A stretch of DNA of 64,000 nucleotides from Hibiscus mutabilis. Taxonomy: Eukaryota > Streptophyta > Magnoliopsida > Malvales > Malvaceae. Shown here one piece after another: positions 24,122 through 33,705 of this stretch. Position 1 is the stretch's first letter; each line of letters begins with the position of its first letter. Made by a program: the position numbers and the translations under genes. Location of the stretch: positions 21,192,750-21,256,749 of the forward strand of contig CM033719.1 in the NCBI GenBank assembly GCA_019671005.1, read 5' to 3'. The notes beneath the pieces are model-generated. The model had not been told where the DNA came from. It saw only the letters and a list, made by a program, of their open reading frames with translations, and ran no database searches.

Positions 24122-24716
24122 TGTCACGGGCCGCGAGCCAAGGTCCGAGTCATTGGCACCACAGGGTGCACATCAGGGTTCCCAAGAGGTTCTGATAGAG
24201 ATTTTGGGCCCAAAGAGACCACCAGACTTAGCCCGATCCGTAGAATATTCTAGAAGGCTTATCCATCCACTTTGACCTATGTAAACTTGCCTTGTATACA
24301 TAGGATTTGTTACCATAGATAGAAGGGAATATTCCCAGGATTGTACCATTGTGGTTGGTGGGCTTCGATCATAGTCGTCGATGTAAATTTGTTTAGACCG
24401 TCGGATTAGGGGGAACTCAACTATAAATAGAGGCTTTCCCCTCCTCATTTCATATATCCAAGTTTCCAAGGAATAAAGGCATTTACTCTAAATCCTCTGA
24501 GTGTTCTTGTGTTCTTTTCTTTGTTCTTGAGCGTTCTTTCGAAGTTCTTCTCCGCTCATCTCGTTTGATCTGATTCCGCGTAGAACGCTTTGCGTTTGTC
24601 TGTGCTTGGGAAGTTTGATCTTCCGAAAGGGTTGAAAAGGCTTACTTAGGCGTTTGTCTTGAGTCACATCGCCTAAGGCTGCACGGTGGGCTGGTTGGAA
24701 CTCTAGCTACGTGATA
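24122..24716 (+). repeat. 5' LTR of the gag-protease gypsy element
   Basis: Begins TGTCACGGGC and ends CTACGTGATA, an inverted TGTCAC/GTGACA pair with one change. A TATAAATAGAGGC box near 24423 is a plausible promoter. Confidence 0.9.
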
Positions 24717-24718
24717 GT

Positions 24719-24731
24719 TGGTATCAGAGCC
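24719..24731 (+). other. tRNA-iMet primer binding site
   Basis: TGGTATCAGAGCC two bases downstream of the 5' LTR. Confidence 0.92.
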
Positions 24732-24779
24732 TTGTTCGAGCGACGTGAGCTAGTTCGAGGCACGAAGCATCGAGTTAAG

Positions 24780-27041
24780 ATGGCACCAAAGAATGGAGAG
24801 AATGCTGCTGCGAGCCAAAATGGTGTGGAGACCCAGGCTGACAAAGGAAGCCGAGCAAACTTGAGGGACAAGTTGTCGATGCTCGAGGAGAGGGTCACCA
24901 GGCTTGAGGGATCTATGAAGGATTCTGTAGAGCGACTCGACGTAGTGGATACATGGCTCGAGAAGCTGGATGACCAGGGTGATCAATCAGAGGGAAAGAG
25001 AGATGCTCTTGAAGCCATGTTGAAGGCCTTGAGGGTGGAAATGGTGGATCTGAATGCGAAAATGATGGTTTATCAGGCTGCCATGCGGAACGGTATGTTA
25101 ACCACGACAACACCTAGACCAATGAAGGACATTCCAAAGCCAAAAGAGTTCAAGGGGAACCGGTCGGCAAAAGATGTTGAGAACTTCATTTGGTGCATAG
25201 AGCAGTACTTCCAGGCAATGAGCATCACAGATGATGCCGAGAAGGTAAATACTGTTGTTGTTTACTTGACTGACGTTGCTTTGTTATGGTGGCGACATAG
25301 GTGCCTTGATGAGACTAGTGGGGGCACGAGCATTAGAACCTGGGAAGAGTTCCAAGCGGAGTTCAAGCAGTAGTTTTGCCCGAGTAACACGGAGAAAGAA
25401 GCCAGGACCAAGTTTAGGAGGCTTCGACACGAGGGGTCCATTGCGGATTACATTCATGAGTTTAGTGAGCTACAACTCCTTATCCCCGGCTTGTGTGAGA
25501 AGGATGCGCTTTTCACGTTTATGGATGGACTGAAGCCATAGGCCAGGACAGAGTTAGAGCAGAGGGATGTGCACGAACTTTCCAAAGCCCTAGCCATTGC
25601 GGAGTCCTTGACCGACTATAGTGCTTACAAGTCCATGAAGTCCAAGTCTTCCAAGCCCCGTGGCAAGGGCAATGGTGGGAGAGACAAGGACGTATCCGGA
25701 GATAGCATCGATGATGGCAATGAGAGGCCATCGACCAAGCCTAACTGGTATGCGAAACCAGATGATCAGAAAGATCGAGGATCCATAAGGTGCTACATTG
25801 TGATGGTCCACACGTAGTAAAAGACTGTCCCAAGAAGAGGGGCCACCTCGATGCCATTGTCTATGAGGACGACGAGTCAGATGGAGAACCCGATAGAGTT
25901 GGTGCAATCGCCAGCATCAATGGAGGGAAGCCGAGGGTAGAAAAGTACATCAAAAGTGTTACCGATGTAGGGGCCGCATTTAGCGCGAGAGTGCCCAGAT
26001 CGAGTCAAGAAGTCCAAGGAGGACGAGCCTGAAAGTGATGAGGCTGTGAAGCTTGGCTCGATGATCTTGAATTCTGCCAAGGCGAGGAAGGGCCAGAAGC
26101 AGAAAGGGTTGATGTTTGTCGACATCAACGTGGTGGGACGATCGATGAGTGCTTTGGTGGACACCGAGGCAAGCGATCTGTTCATGTCCAAGAAGGCTGT
26201 TGAGAAGCTTGGTCTTAAAGTTGTGGATTCAACCGGTAAGATCAAGACTGTAAATTCAAGGGAAATTCCAGTTGTGGGAACAGTGCGGAAGATTGAGTTG
26301 CAGATTGGGGATTCGAATGCCAGGGAGGATTTCAAGGTAATCGAGTTAGATGACTTTGATTTTATTTTGGGACTAAACTTCATTGACCGTATTGAAGCTC
26401 TCATCATTCCGTTTACCGACGTCGAGTGCATCTTGGATCTGAGACAACGGTGCGTTGTGCCTGTGTGCCGAGATAACGGGCGAGGAACCAAGAAGCTGAC
26501 AACCATTCAGCTTGTCGAAGATGCTCCAAGCCAAGGAGACTTCGAGTTGGAGGCGACAGTTGGGGACACTACCTTGGATGGGCGAGAGTTGGCCGAGGCA
26601 GTTAGCGTGAAGGCCGTCGAGGAGCCACTCATGAGCGAGGTGGTCGAGGCATCGAACTTCAATGGGAGAGAAGTGTCGGTGGGTTTTGCATTGTCGATGA
26701 GTAGTGGGGCGTCAAACTTTAGGGACGAAGGATTGATGTGTAGAGTAAATGCCGGGAAAAGGAGTGAGGTACATCTTGAACACAGTGATAGTGTTTTACA
26801 ATTTGATTTGCCGGATTTGTTGGGTGTAGAGTGCAGGAAACCTAACCCATCAGATAGAGTTGTCAAAACTTGGTGCGGGCCGAAGCAACCTTTCAGAGTT
26901 CCGAGGGTTCGTTCGGTGTTCAACGTGAAGGCATCCAAGTTTATGCACAAGGATCGGGAGAGTCCGGATCGGGGCAAGTCAGAACTGGTAGGAAAGAGTT
27001 CCTACGATCAAGATGTGCCTGGGACGGGTAATTTTGCATAG
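24780..27041 (+). pseudogene. Gypsy gag and protease relic
   Basis: Gag starts at ATG 24780 (MAPKNGENAAAS) with a coiled-coil-like N-terminus. The retrotransposon gag domain follows (PKPKEFKGNRSAKDVENFI, LLWWRHRC, then WEEFQAEFKQ). A TAG at 25371 follows EFKQ, where CAG or CAA is expected. A second TAG at 25539-25541 replaces the usual Trp after LKP. The zinc knuckle near 25790 (CDGPHVVKDC) needs a frame change. The protease (26046 on) reads ALVDTEASDLF where DTGA is expected, so the Gly after the catalytic Asp-Thr is lost. The tail continues to a stop at 27039-27041 without RT. Confidence 0.88.
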
Positions 27042-27236
27042 CGGTGTGAGCCAAGACGAGCAGTCCTTATAGGGGACAACCGAATCAGAGTCTGGTGCTC
27101 TTTATGGGGAGAGCGATCCTTATGGGGGAACAATCAAGCCAGATTTCGAGTTGGGAGCAAGCCAAGGTGCGCGAGAGGAAGCTCCAAGATCGATCTCAAC
27201 TTTGTTCGAGAGGCGCGACGAGGGCGTCGCCAAGTT

Positions 27237-27249
27237 TGGTGGGGGAGAT
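27237..27249 (+). other. Polypurine tract of the gag-protease element
   Basis: TGGTGGGGGAGAT immediately before the 3' LTR. Confidence 0.75.
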
Positions 27250-27844
27250 TATCACGGGTCGCGAGCCAAGGTCCGAGTCATTGGCACCACAGGGTGCACA
27301 CCAAGGTTCCCAAGAGGTTCTGATAGAGATTTTGGGCCCAAAGAGACCACCAGACTTAGCCCGATCCGTGGGAGATTCTAGAAGGCTTATCCATCCACTT
27401 TGACCTATGTAAACTTGCCTTGTATACATAGGATTTGTTACCATAGATAGAAAGGAATATTCTCAGGATTATACCATTGTGGTTGGTGGGCTTCGATCAT
27501 AGCCGTCGATGTAAATTTGTATAGACCGTCGGATTAGGGGGAACTCAACTATAAATAGAGGCCTTCCCCTCCTCATTTCATGTATCTAAGTTTGCAAGAA
27601 ATAAAGGCATTTACTCTAAATCCTCTGAGTGTTCTTGTGTTCTTTTCTTTGTTCTTGAGCGTTCTTTCGAAGTTCTTCTCCGCCCATCTCGTTTGATCCG
27701 ATTTCGCGTAGAACGCTTTGCGTTTGTCGGTGCTTGGGAAATTTGATCTTCCGAGAGGGTTGAAAAGACTTACTTAGGCGTTTGTCTTGAGCCACATCGC
27801 CTAAGGCCGCACGGTAGGCTGGTTGGAACTCTAGCCACGTGACA
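27250..27844 (+). repeat. 3' LTR of the gag-protease gypsy element
   Basis: Same length as the 5' LTR. Begins TATCACGGG (G to A in the first dinucleotide) and ends CACGTGACA. Confidence 0.9.
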
Positions 27845-29628
27845 GTTAGCAGTTGTTGGAAAAGGCAAAATGGTGGTAGAGAACGGTTTTAAAGTATTTT
27901 TATCTGAAGCATATTTGGCATAATAATGCTCTGTTTACCAGTTTTTCAGCAACACATTGATCATGCAATAGTTAAGGTTTCAAGTCCTGTGTGGTGTACT
28001 AATGTTTATTGCCTTATTCCTTCGGAGAACACAAATATCAGTTACAAAAACATCGTACTAGGCTTTTGTAAGAATAATTATTTTTTAAGTTTTCTTTTGA
28101 CATAGGCGAATTGATTCCATGAATTGGAAATATTTTTGTACTGTGACCTCTTCTCTCTGTACCACTGAACAAAAGATTGCCATATTTTCTCACGGTTGCT
28201 TTGTTTTGTTTATCTGGGCATTGAACCATATTTGATATATGTTTTTTTGTGGAAGTTTGGGGTTTTAGTAAGTGTGGATTATGATCTCCATGTTTTTTTG
28301 AGAAGATCATGCTTCATGTCTTATATGTCATTTTCTTTTGTGTTACAGCCCTCCAGAATTATGGGATTTTTATGCCAATTTCTAATGATATGTATATTTA
28401 TTTTTCAGAGATTTAGGTAATTCAAACCTATCCGGACATTTGGTTCCTGAGCTTGGGAAGCTCGAGCATTTGCAGTATCTGGATGTTTTTTTTTTCCTTT
28501 AAATGTTTTTCTTCTTGTGTCCTTAATGTGTAGATTCTGGAGTTCCCAACATGTTTTCATGTTTTTATTGCCTGTCCATAAATGTTTACTTGTTGGATAT
28601 TCACTGCCATCTGTCATGGCTTAAAAGTGGTTTCTATACTATTGGATACCACGGTTATGCCCAACCACTGTTATTCAATTTGTACTCTTTGCCCTGTCAT
28701 GCAGGGAGCTTTACAAAAATAAAATCCAAGGAACCATCCCTTCCGAACTTGAAAACTTGAAGAGCCTCATCAGTCTGGACCTATATAACAACAACATCTC
28801 AGGGCCACTAGGCAAATTGTGAGTGCTCAAGTCAAATGTTTGTCACTTCATGCGTGAAGAGCCTGTGGTCGAGCTTTTTATTTCTTTCAGTTTGCTTTCT
28901 GTATCAACTTGAAAAATAAAATCATGGATTAGCTGATAGATTTTCTTGGTGCATAAAAAATTTATTAACAATTTATGGTTCATCTTCTTGTGTTCCAAGT
29001 TCCATTGGGGACCACCATGCAATGATCACTCCATTTCTGGTTTCTCTCATGTCACGAACTGGAATAATATCCATTTGCCCCCTTTTTTATTTTTCTGATT
29101 GGTTTTTGAACAATTCTAACAACCATTCACTAGTCTCAAACCCGTCATTTTGCAGACGGCTTAATGATAACAGGTTAACTGGACATATCCCTCGGGAACA
29201 TGTTGGTATTTCAAGCCTTAAAGTTGTGTAAGTGGTGATTTTGCATATAGTTTATTTTCATGAAGTGCTATCTGATATTCGTTATGTAGCATTGGGCTTA
29301 TGGTCGTCAAAACTTTATCTCTTTTACTGTAGTGATGTCTCGAACAATGATTTGTGCGGAACGATTCCTACCAGTGGACCATTTGAGCACATTCCTCTGA
29401 ACATGTAAGATTGCCCCTTCTTTGTCTGTAATATATATTTTTGCTATTTGCTTACTTTATTATATTTCTCTAGTTGGTGTGAAACAATGATTTGTTTCTT
29501 TCTTCTGTTTTCCCTGTGGAAAGTCACTGATTTGATATCATTCTAATTCGTGTAGCTTCAAGAATAACCCCCGACTTGAAGGTCCGGAGTTGCTGGGGCT
29601 AGCAAGTTATGACACGAATTGCTCCTGA

Positions 29629-30267
29629 ACTATAGAGTGAAGCTGCAAAGATTTGGGTTAGTCACAAAATTACAATTGTAGTGTTACAATATAATGGCGG
29701 GGTTTGTCAAATGCAATCCTGCATACAATTATGTGTAAATCTGAATACCCGCTTGGCTGAATTGGCATATGTAACTCAACTAGTATTGAATTTGATGTAA
29801 TGGTAGCGACTATGTTTTCTGCTGGCGAGATTGCGTGCGTGCATTCATGCTATTCATCTTTCATACCAACTGTAGAATCTATCTGGTTTAATGGCCTACA
29901 CTCCTTGTTTGTTTTAATTTTGGGAGTTGAAATGACTTCTTCTTCTTCTTTACCAAAAGGGAAAACGTTGGAATATCTTTACCCTGTGATTGAGGCTGGA
30001 CTTGTCTGATTCAGCCTTTCCTATTTCAATATCACCCTTCACTCCAGCAGTTCAAAATCATCAACCGGAACCATTGACTCGCATCTAAGAAGGTGATCAT
30101 GCTCAACCTTGTTATCCTCCCAAATGAGATGGGAGAGTATCATTTCATGATAGCGATGCGAGTCACTCTTGCCATACTCACAATCAAACATGGACAACGC
30201 TACAGTTGTCAAGGTTAAATAGAAATACTATGGAACTTGAAAGAAAAATGCCACTTTTTTACACAAG
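29629..30267. other. 3' flank of the LRR pseudogene
   Basis: Probably the former 3' UTR and downstream sequence. Short frames only; nothing recognised. Confidence 0.4.
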
Positions 30268-30350
30268 TTAAGATGTCCGAGTGGTCTAAGGCGTCAGACT
30301 AAAATTCTGGCCATCCAAAGAGGGCGTGTCTTCATATCTCACTTTTGTTA
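30268..30350 (+). pseudogene. Degenerate tRNA-Leu
   Basis: The D arm and long variable arm match plant tRNA-Leu (TCCGAGTGGTCTAAGGCG; AAAGAGGGCGTG). The anticodon stem TCAGA/TCTGG is partly paired and the loop CTAAAAT gives anticodon AAA in place of CAA or similar. The T stem (GTGTC against CTCAC) and acceptor stem (GTTAAGA against TTTTGTT) are mismatched and the T loop reads TTCATAT. No intron. The stems make it non-functional. Confidence 0.8.
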
Positions 30351-31526
30351 TTTTTTCCGTCTCTTTTCCCCTTTTCTTGTTTTCTTGAATAACAATTGAA
30401 GTATATAAAAGATGGTTTTGTTTTTTTAAGTGATCTAGATTCAAACAATGTAGCTTGTAAGTTAATTCAAATTTAAAACCGGACTAAGATATATAATATT
30501 ATGATTAAATTAGATTACTTAAAAAATAAATTTGGAAAATAAATTATAATTTATTAAATTATATTTAGTTATGCTAATTTTATAAAAAAAATATTTCCCT
30601 TCCTTTCCCCCTCCCCTCCTTTTATAAATAAAAATTTCTCTACAAAATATATTATTTATGAAATTTAATTTTTTTATTTACATTAAATACTAATATTTTT
30701 ATTCTTTATTTCTATTTTTATAATTAAATTAGTGCAAATAAAATCCATACTAGCAATATAAAAATTGAGAAAATATACTATGCACTACGGTAGAATTTTT
30801 TTTCACACGCACATAATTTTTAGGGTTTATGGTTTAAAGTTATGGTTTTAGTGTTTGTGGTTAGGTTTTAATTTTTGCGAATAGATTTTATGGTTTAGAG
30901 TCTATAATTTAGGAGTTAGTGTTTAGGACCCTAAAAGGTACATCTGGCCAGTTTAGAAGCCCGCTTCTGAAAAAAAAAACTTTTCACCGACGGTGCATTA
31001 AATGTTACCTATTTTATAAGAAGAATATAAAAATATATTATCTAATTAGGTAATTGATTCAATGAGTAAATAAAGATGATTAAATTTACTAATATTTTTT
31101 AATTGAGACTAAATTGATTGAATGTATAAATATAAAAAATAAAATGTGTTATTATGCCAATTTTTAATGGCACTGGATCAACTCTTTGTTTTTTAAGTTG
31201 GTGACTATTTTATAACTTTTTGTAGCCGAGAATTTAACAAAAAAATGCTCTATAATCAGACGATTATTTATATAGTTTACCCAAAATTTAATAAAATTTA
31301 GAATTTTGCCCATAGTTGATGACTACAGAGAAGCCATGGAATGATCTAACAGGATTTTGGCAACAGTTTCCTTACTGTTCAAAGTCGAAGATATCAATGT
31401 TCAATCTCAAACATGTTCTGAAGACATTTTATAGAGAAGAGTACTTTTTTCGACGAGTCTAAAGTAAAGTGCGGTTAAAAAATAATAAGTTTTAAAATTT
31501 ATTTGAAAACATAAAATATTAGACTT
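30351..31526. other. AT-rich intergenic sequence with telomere-like motifs
   Basis: No genes seen. 30820-30925 holds degenerate TTTAGGGTTTATGGTTTA motifs, a short interstitial telomere-like patch. Confidence 0.5.
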
Positions 31527-31534
31527 TTTTATAA

Positions 31535-32827
31535 GGCTAAAGGAGTTATTTTACTTCCGAGTTCGACTCAATTAGCAATGCTGTCCTTCGCGTAAAAATA
31601 CGTTCAATTAGGTTTTTCAGTTCGCACATTGCAATAAATTAATTATTTGACTAACGTTGACTGACAGAACCGTTAATCTAACCGTTATTTTTTTACACGT
31701 CAGTCGTCATTGCTAGATTACATGTCATATCAGCGTTAAAAAGTAAAAATACTGACGTGGCAAATAAAAAAATAAAATCTAAAATTTATTATTTTTTCTC
31801 TCTCTTCTCCCACTGGCTCGTCTTCTTCTTTTCTTTCCATTTTAGCTTTCTCTGGTTCTTCTGTGCCTATCCCAAGCCTCTGCCTCTATTTATTCCAAGC
31901 AAGTAACTTTATTGCTTTTTTCCTTCTCTGTTTTGTCTTTATCATGTGAAACCCAAAAAAGATATCACCTTGTTTGTGATATTATTTTGTGGGTTGAATG
32001 CTTCTTGTTTTATTTATGCTGATTCGTTTTATTATGTTTCTATATTGGTTGATGGGTCAATGAATATCTGAGTGGATTTGATTCTGGAAAATCTGATTGA
32101 TGAGTTAATGAATATGTGCTTTTTAATGACAAGTTGTGGTGTTGTTTGGGATTTTATGGGTTTTCTCAAGAGAATGGAAGTTGAAAGCTTTGTTAAATTC
32201 AATTGATCTCTTTAGAAATTCATCTATTTCCTGACATTAGATTGCTAAATCTTGATTGTTGGTGGTTGTCAAATGGCGGATCAACAAGAAGAGGATGACC
32301 TGAGAATGGCTCTACGGATGAGCATGCAAAATTTGCCGCCAGAGCCTAAACGGAGCAAGCCCAAAGAAGCTGCCATTTCACCGACGACGACAATGCTCAA
32401 GGATAGCCGCCGGTTTCAGCGCGAGCTCATGGCTGCTACAGCTGAAAAAGCAGATGATGGCTGTTGCTAAAAGGGTCCCGTCTTTCAATTTTTCGTCGAA
32501 GAATGCGGGGACCTAGGAATCAAAGAGGCCGATGAAATCCAAAGAAATTACTGAAGAATAGAGAGAGAAAAAATAATTTATTTATTTATTTTCCATGTTA
32601 GCAGATATGTCATATCAGAATTTTAACTTTTCAACGCTGATATGACATTTCATGTAGTGCAAACGGCTGACGCGTTAACGAAGTAACGGTCAGTTTAACG
32701 ATTCCGTCAGTCAATGGGCTAATTTGTTTTAATATGCGAACTGAAAGACTTAATTGAACGCGTTTTCGAGCAAAGGACAACATTATTAATTGTGGTCGAA
32801 CTCGGAGACAAAATAAGCCCTTTAGCA
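31535..32827 (+). mobile_element. Pack-type foldback transposon carrying a host gene fragment
   Basis: About 260 bp at each end are inverted repeats: left GGCTAAAGGAGTTATTTTAC, right ending GACAAAATAAGCCCTTTAGC; further in, CGTTGACTGACAGAACCGTT against the inverse at 32685-32720. An 8-bp duplication TTTTATAA flanks it (31527-31534 and 32828-32835). The middle (about 31800-32570) is not repetitive and looks like the 5' UTR, an intron and the first codons of a host gene. Long inverted repeats with short duplications fit a MULE- or hAT-type non-autonomous element. No transposase. Confidence 0.85.
32273..32516 (+). pseudogene. Captured 5' coding fragment with a ubiquitin-interacting motif
   Basis: ATG at 32273 begins MADQQEEDDLRMALRMSMQN. 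EEDDLRMALRMSMQ fits the ubiquitin-interacting motif: acidic start, a hydrophobic residue, then Ala and Ser four residues apart. A KRSKPKE stretch and RRFQRELMAATAEK follow. A one-base insertion after GCTGAAAAA shifts the frame: the direct frame stops at 32470, while the other frame continues MMAVAKRVPSF to a TAG at 32516. The parent is probably a plant UIM-containing protein, possibly a deubiquitinase of the MINDY type, but I cannot confirm that. The upstream pyrimidine-rich stretch (31800-31905) looks like its 5' UTR. Confidence 0.7.
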
Positions 32828-32835
32828 TTTTATAA

Positions 32836-33390
32836 TATTTTAAGTTGTTTTTTTATGATTTTTAACAAATTTTTATATTTATTTTTATAACATTTTAGAT
32901 TATTGGACAAAATATCAAAACTTATTTTATAAGTATCAAAATTTATTAAAAATTATGATAAAATTAACCTAAAATCTTATTTAAAAATTTAAAATTTAAA
33001 CAAATTTTAAAATTTATCATTTTTTTTTTAGCAGCACACTGTTCACCCACTTTTGTCTCAAAGAAAGTGCACTACAATTGGTTGTCCTGGGAATCAGATG
33101 CTCGTTGCCGACCAGGTTTGAATTTAATCTTTCTAGATAGGCATGATTCCACCTACTTTTCATGATTTAAACATGCACTCAGAATGTTTTTTGCGTGTTA
33201 TTTTTCTCCAGAATAAAAGGGTTTGAATCGTCTTTTTCATTAAGAAAAAGAAAATCAGCATATTGAAAATATGTAATAGAAAATATTTTAATCAAAAGCA
33301 TGACAGCTAAATTTCCTTGGAAAGGAAGAAACATATAGCTGAGATTCAATGTAAAACCAACTATGAAATGCACTCACTTTAGTATTTAGG
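32836..33390. other. Intergenic sequence
   Basis: AT-rich. The less AT-rich stretch 33035-33120 could be a gene fragment but I do not recognise it. Confidence 0.35.
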
Positions 33391-33705
33391 GTCAGTTTGG
33401 CATTATTTTTAAAAAAATATTTTTAAAAAGTATTTTTAAATTATTTAATTTAAAATATAAGTGTTTAGTATTACTGTTAAAAAATTTTATAATATAAACA
33501 ATAATATATGAATAAATTTACTTAAAAATATTTTTAAAAAACTAACTGTTATTAAAAATTTTAACTTTTAAAAAATACGTTTCAAATCAATCCGAAAAGC
33601 ACTTTCGGCTTCAAAAGTTATATATATATTTTTTATTTTTAATCTCAAACTAATTTTTAAATTTTAAAAACTGATTTGAAAAGCAATGTAAAACAAGACT
33701 TTAGT
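33391..33705. mobile_element. MITE with GTTTGGCATT-type ends
   Basis: Left GTCAGTTTGGCATTATTTTT and right AAAAGCAATGTAAAACAAGAC are imperfect inverted ends. The interior is AT-rich with AAAAGCACTTTCGGCTTCAAAAG. Related to 21560-21740. Confidence 0.5.

Larger units (their letters stand above)
24122..27844 (+). mobile_element. Non-autonomous gypsy-type element (gag-protease only) in LRR intron 1
   Basis: Two 595-bp LTRs (24122-24716 and 27250-27844) with near-perfect identity over long stretches. A tRNA-iMet primer site lies two bases after the left LTR and a polypurine tract, GGTGGGGGAGA, before the right LTR. The interior of 2.5 kb encodes only decayed gag and protease; there is no RT, RNase H or integrase. 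No matching target duplication (TTTGT against GTTAG), so the flanks have changed or the insertion was atypical. Mobilisation would need proteins from elsewhere. Confidence 0.9.
22539..29628 (+). pseudogene. Leucine-rich-repeat protein (SERK-ectodomain-like, LRR1-type) pseudogene
   Basis: Exon 1 starts at ATG 22539 with a signal peptide (MAAPIWVLVFSVTLTLVPSV) and SEGDALYTLK. A one-base insertion in CAAAAGC then shifts the frame to an early stop; the downstream bases still encode DPDNVLQSWDPT. Exon 1 resumes after a ~0.9-kb insertion at about 23595 (DPTLVNPCTWFHITCN) and ends near 23670 with another one-base shift. Further exons: about 28411-28480 (NLSGHLVPELGKLEHLQYL), 28711-28819 (IQGTIPSELENLKSLISLDL, with GPIPPS shortened), 29156-29228 (RLNDNRLTGHIPRE), 29334-29405 (CGTIPTSGPFEHIPLN), and 29556-29628 (LEGPELLGLASYDTNC, stop). 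The family is a small secreted LRR protein of about 220 residues. The donor after LQYL reads GGATG in place of GT. Intron 1 carries a gypsy element. These defects together make expression of the protein very unlikely. Confidence 0.9.

Noticed and set aside
25877..26977. Two long minus-strand frames (209 and 156 codons)
   Set aside because: They lie opposite the gag-protease reading frame, which has recognisable domains; the minus translations have none.
24122..27844. Target-site duplication for the gag-protease element
   Set aside because: TTTGT before and GTTAG after do not match; shifting the ends by one or two bases gives no better pair.
32273..32516. A genuine short UIM gene at this locus
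   Set aside because: It lies within transposon inverted repeats, has a frameshift, and lacks the rest of the protein.
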